A DNA stretch of 64,000 bases from positions 186,001-250,000 of the forward strand of contig NZ_SACO01000004.1 in the NCBI RefSeq assembly GCF_004005905.1, given 5' to 3'. Position numbers and translations under genes: made by a program. A model generated the notes under the pieces. It made no database searches. It saw nothing but the letters and a program-made list of their open reading frames with translations, and was not told the DNA's origin. The stretch comes from Novosphingobium umbonatum. GTDB taxonomy: Bacteria; Pseudomonadota; Alphaproteobacteria; Sphingomonadales; Sphingomonadaceae. Positions within the stretch are counted from its first letter, which is position 1. The number at the start of each line of letters is the position of its first letter. Below, one piece after another: positions 1-8,086 of this stretch.

Positions 1-300
1 GCGGTGGCGCCGGGCAAAGCCTATGCCTTTACCGTGATCCAGCCTGCGGGGCAGGGTTTGGGCGATCTGTCTGGCTTGATCGGCAGTTTCAGCCGTTTGA
101 CGCCAGCGCAGGCCGCCGCCATCCGCCCGCGCGTGGTGGATGTTGCCCGCGTGGGGCCCAAGGACACGGTGGCCAGTATGGCCGCGCGCATGGCCTATAA
201 AGACGCAGCGGTGGAGCGCTTTCTTGTGTTGAACGGCCTGCCTGCCGGAACGACACGTTTGGCTGCCGGCAGTTTGGTCAAGCTGATTGTGTGGAGGTGA
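1..300 (+). CDS. M48-family metallopeptidase, C-terminal end (partial)
   Basis: This is the last 99 codons of a gene that begins before the window; the frame is open from base 1 to a TGA at 298-300. The visible part carries a LysM-like segment (DTVASMAARMAY, then a region ending FLVLNGL) of the kind found at the C-terminus of TPR-containing periplasmic M48 zinc proteases (BepA/YfgC type) in sphingomonads. The HExxH catalytic part would lie upstream and cannot be checked. Its last 23 bases overlap the 3' end of the convergent LysR gene. The family call rests only on the tail and is moderate. Confidence 0.55.
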   Translation, partial: AVAPGKAYAFTVIQPAGQGLGDLSGLIGSFSRLTPAQAAAIRPRVVDVARVGPKDTVASMAARMAYKDAAVERFLVLNGLPAGTTRLAAGSLVKLIVWR

Positions 301-1222
301 GTTGACCGCGCTTTTCCTCCATCCGCGCCGACCATTGGGTCAGGCGTGAAACCAGCCATGCCATGGCCGGATCATTGATGCGCGCGCGGTGATACTGGAT
401 CACCTCGTGCATGTCGGGGATGGCCACAGGCAGGGGCCAATGGCGGATCGGCAAATATTGCGCGGCCTTGATGGCCAAAGATTCATGCAGGATCGCCAGA
501 CGGCCCGTGCCGACCAGCAATTGCGGAACAATGCCAAAGGTTGTGGTGGTCAGTGCATGGTTGATGGTGATGCCGTGGCGGGCCAATTGGCGGTTGGCAA
601 AGGATGATCCGGCCGAATGGCCGATCTGGACCGAGATGAAACGCGCGCTGGCCAGATCCTCCATGGTGATGGCACGGTCCATCAAGGGGTTTTGTGACCA
701 TCCGGCCACCACGTGACGTTCCCGAAAGAAATCGACGGTGGGGTGCTTGGCGCTGATATAGTCGCGCGGGGTGATCGACAGGTCCAGATCACCCCGTTCC
801 AGCATCGCAATCGCCTGATCATTGGGAGGCACGATTTCAAACCGTATATGGGGCGCTTCCTGCTCGATCTGGGGCAAAAGATCGCCCAGCACCGCGACCA
901 GAATGAAATCCGATGCCATCAGTTTGAAATGGCTGGTGGAGGTGGCGGGGTCGAAATGGGCGGGCGTGTTGGCCAGGGCTTCCAGATCGCCAAGGATCGA
1001 TTTGATGGCTGGTTGCACCCGTAGCGCAAAGGGGGTCGGGACCATGCTCTTGCCATGTTGCACCAACAAAGGGTCTTCAAAATGCAGGCGCAGGCGTGAC
1101 AGGGCGGCGCTGATGGCTGGCTGGCTGACATGCAGCAACTGGGCCGCGCGGGTCACGCTGCGCTGATCGATCAATATGTCCAGCACTTGCAGCAGGTTGA
1201 GATCGAGACCTTTGAATCGCAT
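278..1222 (-). CDS. LysR-family transcriptional regulator
   Basis: A 314-residue DNA-binding regulator of normal LysR length. The N-terminal winged helix-turn-helix is clear (residues 1-65, with VTRAAQLLHVSQPAISAALS), followed by a substrate-binding co-inducer domain resembling the NodD/PbpR-type group (DLDLSITPRDY near residue 150). It is divergent from the TonB-dependent receptor at 1327, separated by 104 bp that contain a perfect 7-bp-arm inverted repeat, so control of that receptor is the natural inference. The ligand is unknown. Its 3' end overlaps the preceding peptidase gene tail by 23 bp. Confidence 0.9.
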   Translation of the reverse strand: MRFKGLDLNLLQVLDILIDQRSVTRAAQLLHVSQPAISAALSRLRLHFEDPLLVQHGKSMVPTPFALRVQPAIKSILGDLEALANTPAHFDPATSTSHFKLMASDFILVAVLGDLLPQIEQEAPHIRFEIVPPNDQAIAMLERGDLDLSITPRDYISAKHPTVDFFRERHVVAGWSQNPLMDRAITMEDLASARFISVQIGHSAGSSFANRQLARHGITINHALTTTTFGIVPQLLVGTGRLAILHESLAIKAAQYLPIRHWPLPVAIPDMHEVIQYHRARINDPAMAWLVSRLTQWSARMEEKRGQLTSTQSA

Positions 1223-1262
1223 GGATGCATTCGCTTTCGTTATCCATTCGATAAATACAAAA

Positions 1263-1281
1263 TATTTCCTTTATGGAAATA
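1263..1281. promoter_or_regulatory. Candidate LysR operator between regulator and receptor
   Basis: Perfect inverted repeat TATTTCC-TTTAT-GGAAATA (arms 1263-1269 and 1275-1281). It contains the T-N11-A pattern typical of LysR sites (T1267, A1279). It sits midway between the divergent LysR gene and the receptor. The role is inferred from position and symmetry. Confidence 0.5.
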
Positions 1282-1326
1282 GCTTTGCCATCCTACTCCC
1301 CATAAAAACACAGGGAGAGACAGGTT

Positions 1327-3573
1327 ATGCACCTGAAATATATGCTGATGGCTTCGGCGCTGATCGCGGCACCGGCCTATGCCCAAAGCCAGAGCGGCGG
1401 ATTGCAGGACATTGTGGTGACCGCACAAAGGCGTGAGGAAAATCTGCAAAAGGCAGCCTTGGCGGTCAGCGCTGTGGCGGGGGATGTTTTGGTCAAACAG
1501 TCGGTCACGCAGGCGACCGATCTGTCTCGTCTGGTGCCAGCCCTTCAGGTGGCACCGGCTGCATCTTTCACGCAAATCTATATGCGCGGCATCGGCAGCT
1601 TTGGCGCCAATGCCTTTGCCGAACAAGGCGTGGCCTTCAATCTGGACGGCATCTATCTTTCGCGCCCTGCCGCGCCTGCCGCGCTGTTTTACGATCTGGA
1701 ACGGATCGAGGCGCTAAAAGGTCCGCAGGGCACGCTTTATGGTCGCAATGCCAGCGGCGGCGCGCTTAATGTCATTACCGCCAAGCCCAAGCTGGGCGAG
1801 ACCAGCGGCTTTGTGAATGCCGAATATGGCAATTACAGCGCCTTCAAAACCTCGGCTGCGGTCAATCTTGGGCTTGGCGAGCAATGGGCCGCCCGCGTTT
1901 CGGGCCAATATGCCCGCCATGACGGCTATATGAGCGATGGCTATGATGACGAAAAGACCGGCGCCCTGCGTGGTCAATTGAAATTCGACAATCGGGCGGG
2001 GATCAATGCGACCTTGATGCTCGATTACGGCCATGTCGGGGGTAAGGGTTCAGGGGGCACGATCATGCCGCTGATCGGCAATGGTCGCCTGGGCGTCAGC
2101 GATCCGGCGGTGCTGGCAGCCTATGCGGCCAAGAGCCCCACCGCACCGGTGCCGCAAATCACCGCCAAGGGTGACGGGTTCCAGAACAACAACTATTACG
2201 GCGCGGCGCTGACGGCCAATGCCGATCTGGGCTTTGCCACGTTGACCGTCCTGCCCGCCTGGCGTAAGACCAATCTGGATTTCCAATCCTATGCCTCCTC
2301 TTTCCTGATCCGCGATGTGGAAAAGTCGCGGCAGACCTCGCTGGAGGCGCGTTTGGCCAATCGCACGGGGGCGGTGAACTGGGTTGCGGGTGTTTACTGG
2401 TTCAACGAAAATGTCGATGCACGGCAGGCCTATGATCAAGGCAGCAACAAGTTGCAGATCAATTCCATTCTGGACACCCAAAGCATGGCCGCCTTTGGAC
2501 AGGCAACCGCCACTTTGGCGCCCAAGTTCCGCGTAACGGGCGGTTTGCGCTATACCGATGATCACAAGCGGCAGGCGACCAATTTCACCAACATGCCCTT
2601 TGTCGGCTTTGTCAGCCCATCGACCGGCAATTTCACCCCGATTTTTGCCAATATTGCCGCGGTCGCCGCCACCAATGTGCATTTCCGCAAGGTGACATGG
2701 AAAGTGGGCGCGGAATATGATCTGGCCCCGCGCAACCTGCTTTACGCATCGGTAGCGACAGGGTTCAAATCGGGCGCGCTCTATGCCGCGGCGGGGCAGA
2801 ATTATTCTGCGCCCGAAAATCTGACCGCTTACACGATCGGGTCAAAGAACCGCTTTCTGGACAACAGGTTGCAGGTGAATATCGAGGCCTTCTGGTGGGA
2901 TTACCGCAACCAGCAGGTATCCCATCTTGGCCCGGTGCAAGTGGCCAGCACACCGGCCGGTGCGATCTATGCGCCGGTGTTCCTGACCGAAAATGCCGGT
3001 GCAGCCAAGCTATACGGGCTTGAAGCGGAGATGTTGTTCAAACCGACCGAGGAGGATCTGTTCACCGCCGACATCCAATGGCTCCATGCGCGTTACAAAA
3101 GCTTTGGCTATCTGGCCTATTCTTCCTCGGGCGCGACACCGGCGGTGGGTTGCGCGGTGGCCTCCACCTCGCGCCTTGCAGCGACAACGGGTGCCGCCAT
3201 TTTCAGCGTGGATTGCGCCGGGCGTCCGGTGGTCAATGCGCCGGAATGGACGATCAATCTGGCCTATGAACACAAATTCGCGCTGAAGAACGGAAGCGCC
3301 CTCACGCTGGGCGCCGACACACGCGTGCAAAGCGCCAGTTATGTCTCGATCGACTATCTCGATGGCGGACGGCAAGGCGCCTATATGGCCAGCAATGCCC
3401 GCCTGCAATTTGAACCGGCCGGAGGTCGCTATTCGCTGACCGCCTTTGTCAACAATCTGGAAAATACCACCGTCTTTGCGGCCAGTTTCCAAAGTCCGGT
3501 CAAGAACGGCGTGTTGTATAACCAGTTGCGTCCCCCGCGGACCTTCGGCCTGCGCGGTTCCTTGCGGTTCTGA
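1327..3573 (+). CDS. TonB-dependent receptor
   Basis: A 748-residue outer-membrane receptor. It has a signal peptide (residues 1-20, ending AYAQ), a TonB-box-like DIVVTAQRREE, a plug domain (RLVPALQVAP, YMRGIGSF, IEALKGPQGTLYGRNASGG) and a beta-barrel ending in an aromatic C-terminus (GLRGSLRF). The form is that of the large sphingomonad group used for plant-derived aromatics, sugars or terpenes, not a recognised siderophore receptor. The start is supported by an AGGGAGAG ribosome-binding site at 1311-1318. The LysR gene next door is the likely regulator. Substrate unknown. Confidence 0.93.
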   Translation: MHLKYMLMASALIAAPAYAQSQSGGLQDIVVTAQRREENLQKAALAVSAVAGDVLVKQSVTQATDLSRLVPALQVAPAASFTQIYMRGIGSFGANAFAEQGVAFNLDGIYLSRPAAPAALFYDLERIEALKGPQGTLYGRNASGGALNVITAKPKLGETSGFVNAEYGNYSAFKTSAAVNLGLGEQWAARVSGQYARHDGYMSDGYDDEKTGALRGQLKFDNRAGINATLMLDYGHVGGKGSGGTIMPLIGNGRLGVSDPAVLAAYAAKSPTAPVPQITAKGDGFQNNNYYGAALTANADLGFATLTVLPAWRKTNLDFQSYASSFLIRDVEKSRQTSLEARLANRTGAVNWVAGVYWFNENVDARQAYDQGSNKLQINSILDTQSMAAFGQATATLAPKFRVTGGLRYTDDHKRQATNFTNMPFVGFVSPSTGNFTPIFANIAAVAATNVHFRKVTWKVGAEYDLAPRNLLYASVATGFKSGALYAAAGQNYSAPENLTAYTIGSKNRFLDNRLQVNIEAFWWDYRNQQVSHLGPVQVASTPAGAIYAPVFLTENAGAAKLYGLEAEMLFKPTEEDLFTADIQWLHARYKSFGYLAYSSSGATPAVGCAVASTSRLAATTGAAIFSVDCAGRPVVNAPEWTINLAYEHKFALKNGSALTLGADTRVQSASYVSIDYLDGGRQGAYMASNARLQFEPAGGRYSLTAFVNNLENTTVFAASFQSPVKNGVLYNQLRPPRTFGLRGSLRF

Positions 3574-3584
3574 TGACGAAAGGT

Positions 3585-3606
3585 ATGGGGAGGAATTTCT
3601 CCCCAT
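3585..3606 (+). terminator. Hairpin after TonB receptor
   Basis: Perfect 8-bp stem ATGGGGAG/CTCCCCAT with loop GAATTT, extendable by G-C pairs outward. It lies 12 bp after the receptor stop. There is no U tract on the plus side, so it may act as an mRNA 3'-end stabiliser rather than an intrinsic terminator. Confidence 0.5.
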
Positions 3607-3706
3607 GCCAAAGGGTGGGGGTTGGCAAACGGCTTGCGCATTTTGCGGCGATCCGCAAAGCGATGTTCTGCGGTTTGACCAAAGTCGTGATCATCGGAGT
3701 CCAGTC

Positions 3707-4351
3707 TTGTCCCCAGTCTCCACCCCGTCGGCCGCACCAAAATCCAAAAAGCAGGTTGCCGCCGATGCGCGGCGCGCCGCCTTGTTGCACCATACGCGGC
3801 AATTGATGCTGGAACACGGGCCGCATCATGTCAGTCTGGCCGAGGTGCTGCGTCTGGCAGGCGGTTCGAAGGCAACGGTTGTCAAATATTTCGGCGATCG
3901 CGAGGGCCTTATCGCGGCGGCGGTGCGCGAAACCGCACAAGAGGCGATGGATGATCTAGGCCCCGCTCCGGAAGCGGCGAGTCTGCAGGACAGGCTGGCC
4001 CATATGCTGGCGGGTATTTTGCGCTTTTACCTCAAGCCGGATTCACTGGCCGTCTATCGAGGCATCATTGCAACGGGCGGCAAGGATGGCGGGGTGGGAG
4101 AGGCCTTCCTGAAATCGGGGCACCGTCAGGTGGTCGAGCGCATCGCGCAATCGTTGGAGCAGTGGAAAGGCTGCGGCATCCGGCCCGACCTGCCGGTCAT
4201 GGAGGCGGCAGAGCAATTGTCGCATGCCGTCCGTTCGGGCCATTATGAGGCGGTTTTGCTGGCCGGACCATCAATGGCGCCTGATGAGGAGGCCATTGAT
4301 AGAAAGGCCCGCGCGGTGGCGCATTTGTTCCTTCATGGGGCGGCAATCTAG
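3707..4351 (+). CDS. TetR/AcrR-family transcriptional regulator (TTG start)
   Basis: A 214-residue TetR-type repressor with an N-terminal helix-turn-helix (VSLAEVLRLAGGSKATVVKYF, around residues 42-62) and a variable ligand domain. The frame stays open far upstream into the receptor gene, but a TTG at 3707 preceded by GGAG (3696-3699, 7-base spacing) gives a protein of usual TetR length and avoids that overlap. It is followed 63 bp later by a Rieske oxygenase whose promoter holds a TGTACC-GAT-GGTACA dyad, the likely target. Ligand unknown, probably an aromatic acid or a CoA ester. Confidence 0.8.
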   Translation: MSPVSTPSAAPKSKKQVAADARRAALLHHTRQLMLEHGPHHVSLAEVLRLAGGSKATVVKYFGDREGLIAAAVRETAQEAMDDLGPAPEAASLQDRLAHMLAGILRFYLKPDSLAVYRGIIATGGKDGGVGEAFLKSGHRQVVERIAQSLEQWKGCGIRPDLPVMEAAEQLSHAVRSGHYEAVLLAGPSMAPDEEAIDRKARAVAHLFLHGAAI

Positions 4352-4358
4352 GCATGGC

Positions 4359-4396
4359 TTGACACTTTCTGTTTAATGTGTACCGATGGTACATAT
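4359..4396 (+). promoter_or_regulatory. Promoter with TetR-type dyad ahead of Rieske gene
   Basis: A consensus -35 hexamer TTGACA lies at 4359-4364. A perfect dyad TGTACC-GAT-GGTACA lies at 4379-4393, with partly matching flanks to 4377/4395, where the -10 and transcription start should fall. A repressor bound there would block the promoter. The adjacent TetR is the obvious candidate. Confidence 0.55.
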
Positions 4397-4414
4397 CAAT
4401 AACGGAGAGGTCAG

Positions 4415-5443
4415 ATGAGTTTTATCCGCAATGCATGGTATGTCGCCGCCTGGGCCAGCGAGGTCGAGGGAAGCAAGATGTTGCCCCGCACCATTCTGGG
4501 GGAACAGATCATCCTGATGCGCGATGGCGAAGGCCTTGCTGCTGCGGTTTCGGGTGTGTGTCCCCATCGCTTCGCCTCGCTATCCATGGGGCGTCTTGAA
4601 AATGGTGTTGTCCATTGCGCCTATCATGGGCTGGGTTTCGATCACACCGGCGCCTGTGTCCACAATCCCTTTGGCGCACCGCCCAAAACCATGCGGCTCA
4701 AGGCCTATCCCGTGGTGGAACGCTATAGCGCGCTCTGGATATGGATGGGGGAAGCGGATCAGGCCGATCCCGCGCTTATCCCCGATTTTGCCTTCAATGA
4801 TCCCGCCCATCACTGGGTTGGCGAGGGCTATTTGCTGGCCAAGGCCAATTATGAATTGGAGGTCGAAAATATCCTTGATCTCAGCCACATCCAATTCCTC
4901 CATGCTTCAACACTGGGCAGCAGCGAAGTGTCCAACGGGCGCTATGAATGGAAACAGGAGGGCGAACAGATCTGGTCCAACCGCGATGTTTATGGCGAGA
5001 TCATGACGCCGCAATTGGCCACAGCCATGGGTGTGCCAGTTGGCCAGCCTGTGGACCGCTGGATCTATGTCCGTTGGGATGCGCCCGCCAATATGGCGAT
5101 TTTCGCAGGGGCAGTGCCCGCCGGACAGCCGCAGGATCGACAGCGGGAAACGCCCACCACCCATTTCTTCACGCCGGAAACGGAGGGAACGACCCATTAC
5201 TTCTATGCCATTTCGTTCCCGCGCGCGATGGGCCCTGCCGGTGAAGCCATGGCGCAGGAGCAGGTCCGCTTTTTGAGCATTCCTTTCGAGAGCGAGGACC
5301 TGCCCATGCTGGAGCAACAGCAGCGCAATTTGCAGGGCAAATCCCTGCGTGACAGCAAGCTGGGATGGCTGCCCGGCGATGCAGCCGGAGCAAGGGCGCG
5401 CAATTTACTCTATGCCCGTATGGATGCAGAAGCCGCCCGATAA
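4415..5443 (+). CDS. Rieske non-haem iron oxygenase, VanA-like
   Basis: A 342-residue oxygenase alpha subunit of the vanillate O-demethylase/phthalate-dioxygenase type. The Rieske [2Fe-2S] ligands are visible as C49-P-H51 and C68-A-Y-H71. The catalytic mononuclear-iron motif NILDLSHIQFLHAS supplies the facial His residues around 155-165, and the N-terminal NAWYVAAW is typical of VanA relatives. GGAGAGG precedes the ATG. No ferredoxin/reductase partner (VanB-like) is adjacent or elsewhere in the window, so electrons must come from a component encoded elsewhere. Probable role: O-demethylation or hydroxylation of a methoxy-aromatic acid. The exact substrate cannot be read. Confidence 0.9.
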   Translation: MSFIRNAWYVAAWASEVEGSKMLPRTILGEQIILMRDGEGLAAAVSGVCPHRFASLSMGRLENGVVHCAYHGLGFDHTGACVHNPFGAPPKTMRLKAYPVVERYSALWIWMGEADQADPALIPDFAFNDPAHHWVGEGYLLAKANYELEVENILDLSHIQFLHASTLGSSEVSNGRYEWKQEGEQIWSNRDVYGEIMTPQLATAMGVPVGQPVDRWIYVRWDAPANMAIFAGAVPAGQPQDRQRETPTTHFFTPETEGTTHYFYAISFPRAMGPAGEAMAQEQVRFLSIPFESEDLPMLEQQQRNLQGKSLRDSKLGWLPGDAAGARARNLLYARMDAEAAR

Positions 5444-5465
5444 GCGCGGCCTTGTTGCCGAAAAG

Positions 5466-5491
5466 GCCCGGGCTGCATGGCAGGCCCGGGC
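5466..5491. terminator. GC-rich hairpin, terminator-like on the minus strand
   Basis: GCCCGGGC occurs at 5466-5473 and again at 5484-5491 (self-complementary, so they pair), around a small internal TGC/GCA stem. An AAAA run at 5461-5464 reads as a U tract on the minus strand. It could end both the Rieske transcript and the converging small-gene transcript. A second small hairpin, TCCCCC-TTTT-GGGGGA, lies at 5569-5584; the rest of 5492-5627 shows nothing else. Confidence 0.5.
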
Positions 5492-5627
5492 TAGTTGTCA
5501 GGATATTCAGACTAACTGAACTCCTTCGGGTCGCGCCTGCAACATATCGGCAGGTTCTGGACCATTCTTCCCCCTTTTGGGGGAGGCGTGAAAATTTTTG
5601 TGATGTTTCGTTACCCTATGCGGCGCT

Positions 5628-5843
5628 TCAGCATTCCTCGCCCACCAGTCGGCGTCCCTTGAACTTGGTGGGCGGAGTGGGCGCGACATAGAGGATTTTG
5701 TGGAGCGCCAAAGCGATCTGCACCTCGCGCGTTTCATCCGACTTTCCCGCCTCCACATAATCGGCGTCCGCGCCATAGCCCTGGGCGCGCAAATATTGGG
5801 CAGCGGCGGCGCGGGCGGCGATGAGGCTTTTGTCTTGGGTCAT
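5628..5843 (-). CDS. Small hypothetical protein downstream of MocR gene
   Basis: A 71-residue protein (start MTQDKSLIAARAAA), mostly helical at the N-terminus and basic near the C-terminus (FKGRRLVGEEC). The ATG at 5843 follows AGGA at good spacing and lies 11 bp after the stop of the MocR-type gene, so the two are probably co-transcribed. A longer frame starting within the MocR gene exists but lacks a ribosome-binding site. No family recognised. Confidence 0.5.
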   Translation of the reverse strand: MTQDKSLIAARAAAAQYLRAQGYGADADYVEAGKSDETREVQIALALHKILYVAPTPPTKFKGRRLVGEEC

Positions 5844-5854
5844 GACGGCAAATC

Positions 5855-7264
5855 CTAAACGATCAAATTTCCCAGCAGGGGCGGTTGGCACACAAGATCG
5901 GCAATCTCGCGCAGGCTGTTTTCCAGGGTCGCGCGGTCCGGCGCAGCGGCCAGACCGATCCGGATCGCTTCGGGAGCGGGGCCAATGGCAAAGGCATCGC
6001 TGGTCACCACGCCAATGCCCGATTGCCGCAGGCGGGAGGCCAAATCACCGCGCCGCCAACCATGGCCCAGCGGCAGCCAGATATGATAGGCATGGCGCGC
6101 GCTTTGCATCCCGTCCTGCCCCAAATGGCGCAGAGCCATGGCGCGCCGCGCCTCGGCTTCGGTCTGGATTGCCGCCAAGGTCTGCGCCGCCAATCCGCTA
6201 CCTATCCAACGGGTGGCGATGGCCGCGCCCAGCGGTGATGCCATCGATGTGGTGGCGCGAATGGCTCCTGTCAGGCGGGCGGCGCTGCGCGCATCGGGGC
6301 AGGCGACATAGGCCAGACGCAGAGCAGGGGCCAAGGATTTGGAAAGGCTGGCGATGTGATAGGTCCGTTCGGGCGCCAGCGCAGCCAGCGGCGGCAGGCC
6401 ATTGCCCGCCAGCTTGCCATAGGCATCGTCCTCCAGAATGATCACATCATATTCGCGGGCGATGGCCGCAATCGCCTCTCGCCGTGCCAGCGGCATGGTG
6501 GCGGTGGTGGGGTTATGCAGATTGGGTGTGCAATAGAGCAAGGCGGGGCGATGGCGGGCGCATTGGGCGGCAAAATCCTCGGGTATCAGGCCGTCGCTAT
6601 CCATCGCCACCGGAACCAATGGCGTGGCCTTATGGTCGGCCAGCGCCCGAAAACCGGGATAGCATAGCGCCTCCACCGCGACAGGGCGCTGATCTACTTT
6701 GAGCAAGGTCAGCAGCGCCAGCAAACCCGCTTGCGCCCCGGGGGCAAGGATCAAACGTTCCGCTCCCAGTTCGGGCACCATATCGCCCAGCCAAACCGCA
6801 CCGGCTTCGCGGTCGGCCCTTGTCCCGCCTACTTCCTGATAGCGCAGCAACAGGTCCATGCCGCCGCTATGCTCCAAATCCGCGACGGCCGCCCACAGGC
6901 TTTGCGACAAAGGCCCGTCGCCCGATCGTGGCGGGAAGTTCATGGTCAGGTCCACCAACCCGCTGGGCGCCGGCGTTGCTGCCTCTGCCGCGCGTTCGCT
7001 GCGCAGGACAAAAGTGCCCATCCCCACCCTTGCCTCGACCAAGCCGCGGCGGCGGGCCTCGGCATAGGCGCGGCTGACGGTGGTGAAATCTATGCCAAGC
7101 CGGTGAGCGAGGGTCCGCTGCGGGGGAAGGCGTGTGCCGTTGGTCAATTGCCCCGTGGCTATATCGGCAGCAAGCGCATCGGCGATGGCGAGATAAAGCG
7201 GGCCACCACCTTCGGGAAGGCGAGGCATCCATACATTGCTAGCGCTTTCGTCAATCTTTGCCAT
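5855..7264 (-). CDS. MocR-type regulator: GntR helix-turn-helix fused to PLP aminotransferase fold
   Basis: A 469-residue protein. Residues about 20-90 form a GntR winged helix (GTRLPPQRTLAHRLGIDFTT); the rest is a fold-type I aminotransferase with the PLP-binding lysine in ASLSKSLAPALRL (K309) and the NPTT and DDAYG motifs. Such proteins regulate vitamin B6, amino-acid or taurine/GABA pathways, usually binding PLP without turnover. The frame extends 11 codons further to a TTG, but those codons lie inside a large promoter dyad. The ATG at 7264 is about 8 bases past a TATATG -10 element, so a leaderless or nearly leaderless start fits best. Confidence 0.85.
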   Translation of the reverse strand: MAKIDESASNVWMPRLPEGGGPLYLAIADALAADIATGQLTNGTRLPPQRTLAHRLGIDFTTVSRAYAEARRRGLVEARVGMGTFVLRSERAAEAATPAPSGLVDLTMNFPPRSGDGPLSQSLWAAVADLEHSGGMDLLLRYQEVGGTRADREAGAVWLGDMVPELGAERLILAPGAQAGLLALLTLLKVDQRPVAVEALCYPGFRALADHKATPLVPVAMDSDGLIPEDFAAQCARHRPALLYCTPNLHNPTTATMPLARREAIAAIAREYDVIILEDDAYGKLAGNGLPPLAALAPERTYHIASLSKSLAPALRLAYVACPDARSAARLTGAIRATTSMASPLGAAIATRWIGSGLAAQTLAAIQTEAEARRAMALRHLGQDGMQSARHAYHIWLPLGHGWRRGDLASRLRQSGIGVVTSDAFAIGPAPEAIRIGLAAAPDRATLENSLREIADLVCQPPLLGNLIV

Positions 7265-7301
7265 ATTGCATGCATATATGGCCATACTTGCATGCAATCA
7301 A
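7265..7301 (-). promoter_or_regulatory. MocR promoter embedded in a 34-bp dyad
   Basis: ATTGCATGCA (7265-7274) and TGCATGCAAT (7289-7298) are a perfect inverted repeat. They flank the palindrome TATGGCCATA (7277-7286), all centred on the same point; 30 of 34 bases are symmetrical. On the minus strand TTGATT (7301-7296) and TATATG (7278-7273) are 17 bases apart, a good -35/-10 pair inside the dyad. This suggests autoregulation. Confidence 0.6.
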
Positions 7302-7428
7302 TGCTTGACTTGAGGGCGGCATGGGAGGAGTTGCGGCGCATCAGGCATTGTCCCTTTCGGACGATTCTGCGGCGGCTGCACATGTCTGGATGGATCCCTG
7401 TCCGGCGCCAATTCGTGAGGTTGTGGTT

Positions 7429-7953
7429 ATGGAATGGGTCCCCATTGTTCTGGCGGTGTTCAAAGGCACCGCGCTGCTGATCGGCATGGTCTATGCCATC
7501 AAATGGCATTACGAGCAGGACAAGAAGGCAAGGGCCGAGAGCTCCGGACTACAATCGCCAAGCGAGATGCGGCTGTTTCTGACCATGATCCTGGCCTTGG
7601 CCGTGTCGATCATTGGCATCGTCTGGGCGGGATGTTGGGGCAATGCGGCCGATGGCGGCTATGGCGGGGCCTTGGGTTGTGCCTTGGCTTTCATCATGGC
7701 TTTCATGGCCAGGCCGGAGGGCAAAAATGTCCCGCTGGTAACCGAGCCAACCGCCGATCCGGACAATCTTGGCGACGCGCGGACGCAATTGATGGCTATG
7801 AAGGCGGCATTGGACCATGCTCAGGCGCTTCATGCGTCCAGAATGGAAGCCGCATGGCGCGAGAAAATGTATCTCGGGATTGCCGGTATCGTCAGTGCTT
7901 TTATATGGAAGTTCGGGGCTATTGCGGCGGGATGGCTTAATTTCGGCTATTGA
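7429..7953 (+). CDS. Small inner-membrane protein, function unknown
   Basis: A 174-residue protein with about four hydrophobic segments: residues 3-22, one around MILALAVSIIGIVWAGCW, one around ALGCALAFIMAFMA, and a C-terminal one after KMYLGIAGIVSAF. A soluble stretch with charged residues (about 95-145) separates the last two. The ATG at 7429 has GAGG at 7417-7420 with 8-base spacing; an upstream in-frame start at 7321 has no ribosome-binding site. Divergent from the MocR regulator. No family recognised. Confidence 0.65.
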   Translation: MEWVPIVLAVFKGTALLIGMVYAIKWHYEQDKKARAESSGLQSPSEMRLFLTMILALAVSIIGIVWAGCWGNAADGGYGGALGCALAFIMAFMARPEGKNVPLVTEPTADPDNLGDARTQLMAMKAALDHAQALHASRMEAAWREKMYLGIAGIVSAFIWKFGAIAAGWLNFGY

Positions 7954-8042
7954 TCCTGTTTCGCCTCATCCTGATTGCTAACATTGCCAATTTCTGAAAA
8001 AATCATTCATCCATTATTCAAGCGCGCAAACAATATATGGCC

Positions 8043-8066
8043 CCGCAACCATCCCTCAGGTTGCGG
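8043..8066 (+). promoter_or_regulatory. Hairpin in 5' leader of the outer-membrane protein gene
   Basis: Perfect 8-bp stem CCGCAACC/GGTTGCGG with an 8-base loop (8051-8058). It ends 20 bases before the ATG at 8087. It could set mRNA stability or translation, as in other outer-membrane-protein leaders. Function inferred only from position. Confidence 0.4.
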
Positions 8067-8086
8067 TAATATTGGGTGCGACCAAC

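Noticed and set aside
3446-3706. Longer N-terminus for the TetR regulator at 3707
   Set aside because: It overlaps the receptor gene by over 100 bp and has no ribosome-binding site; TTG 3707 has GGAG at ideal spacing.
5466-5491. Repeated GCCCGGGC as a mobile-element end
   Set aside because: The unit is self-complementary and forms a hairpin next to a gene end; no duplication of flanks and no transposase.
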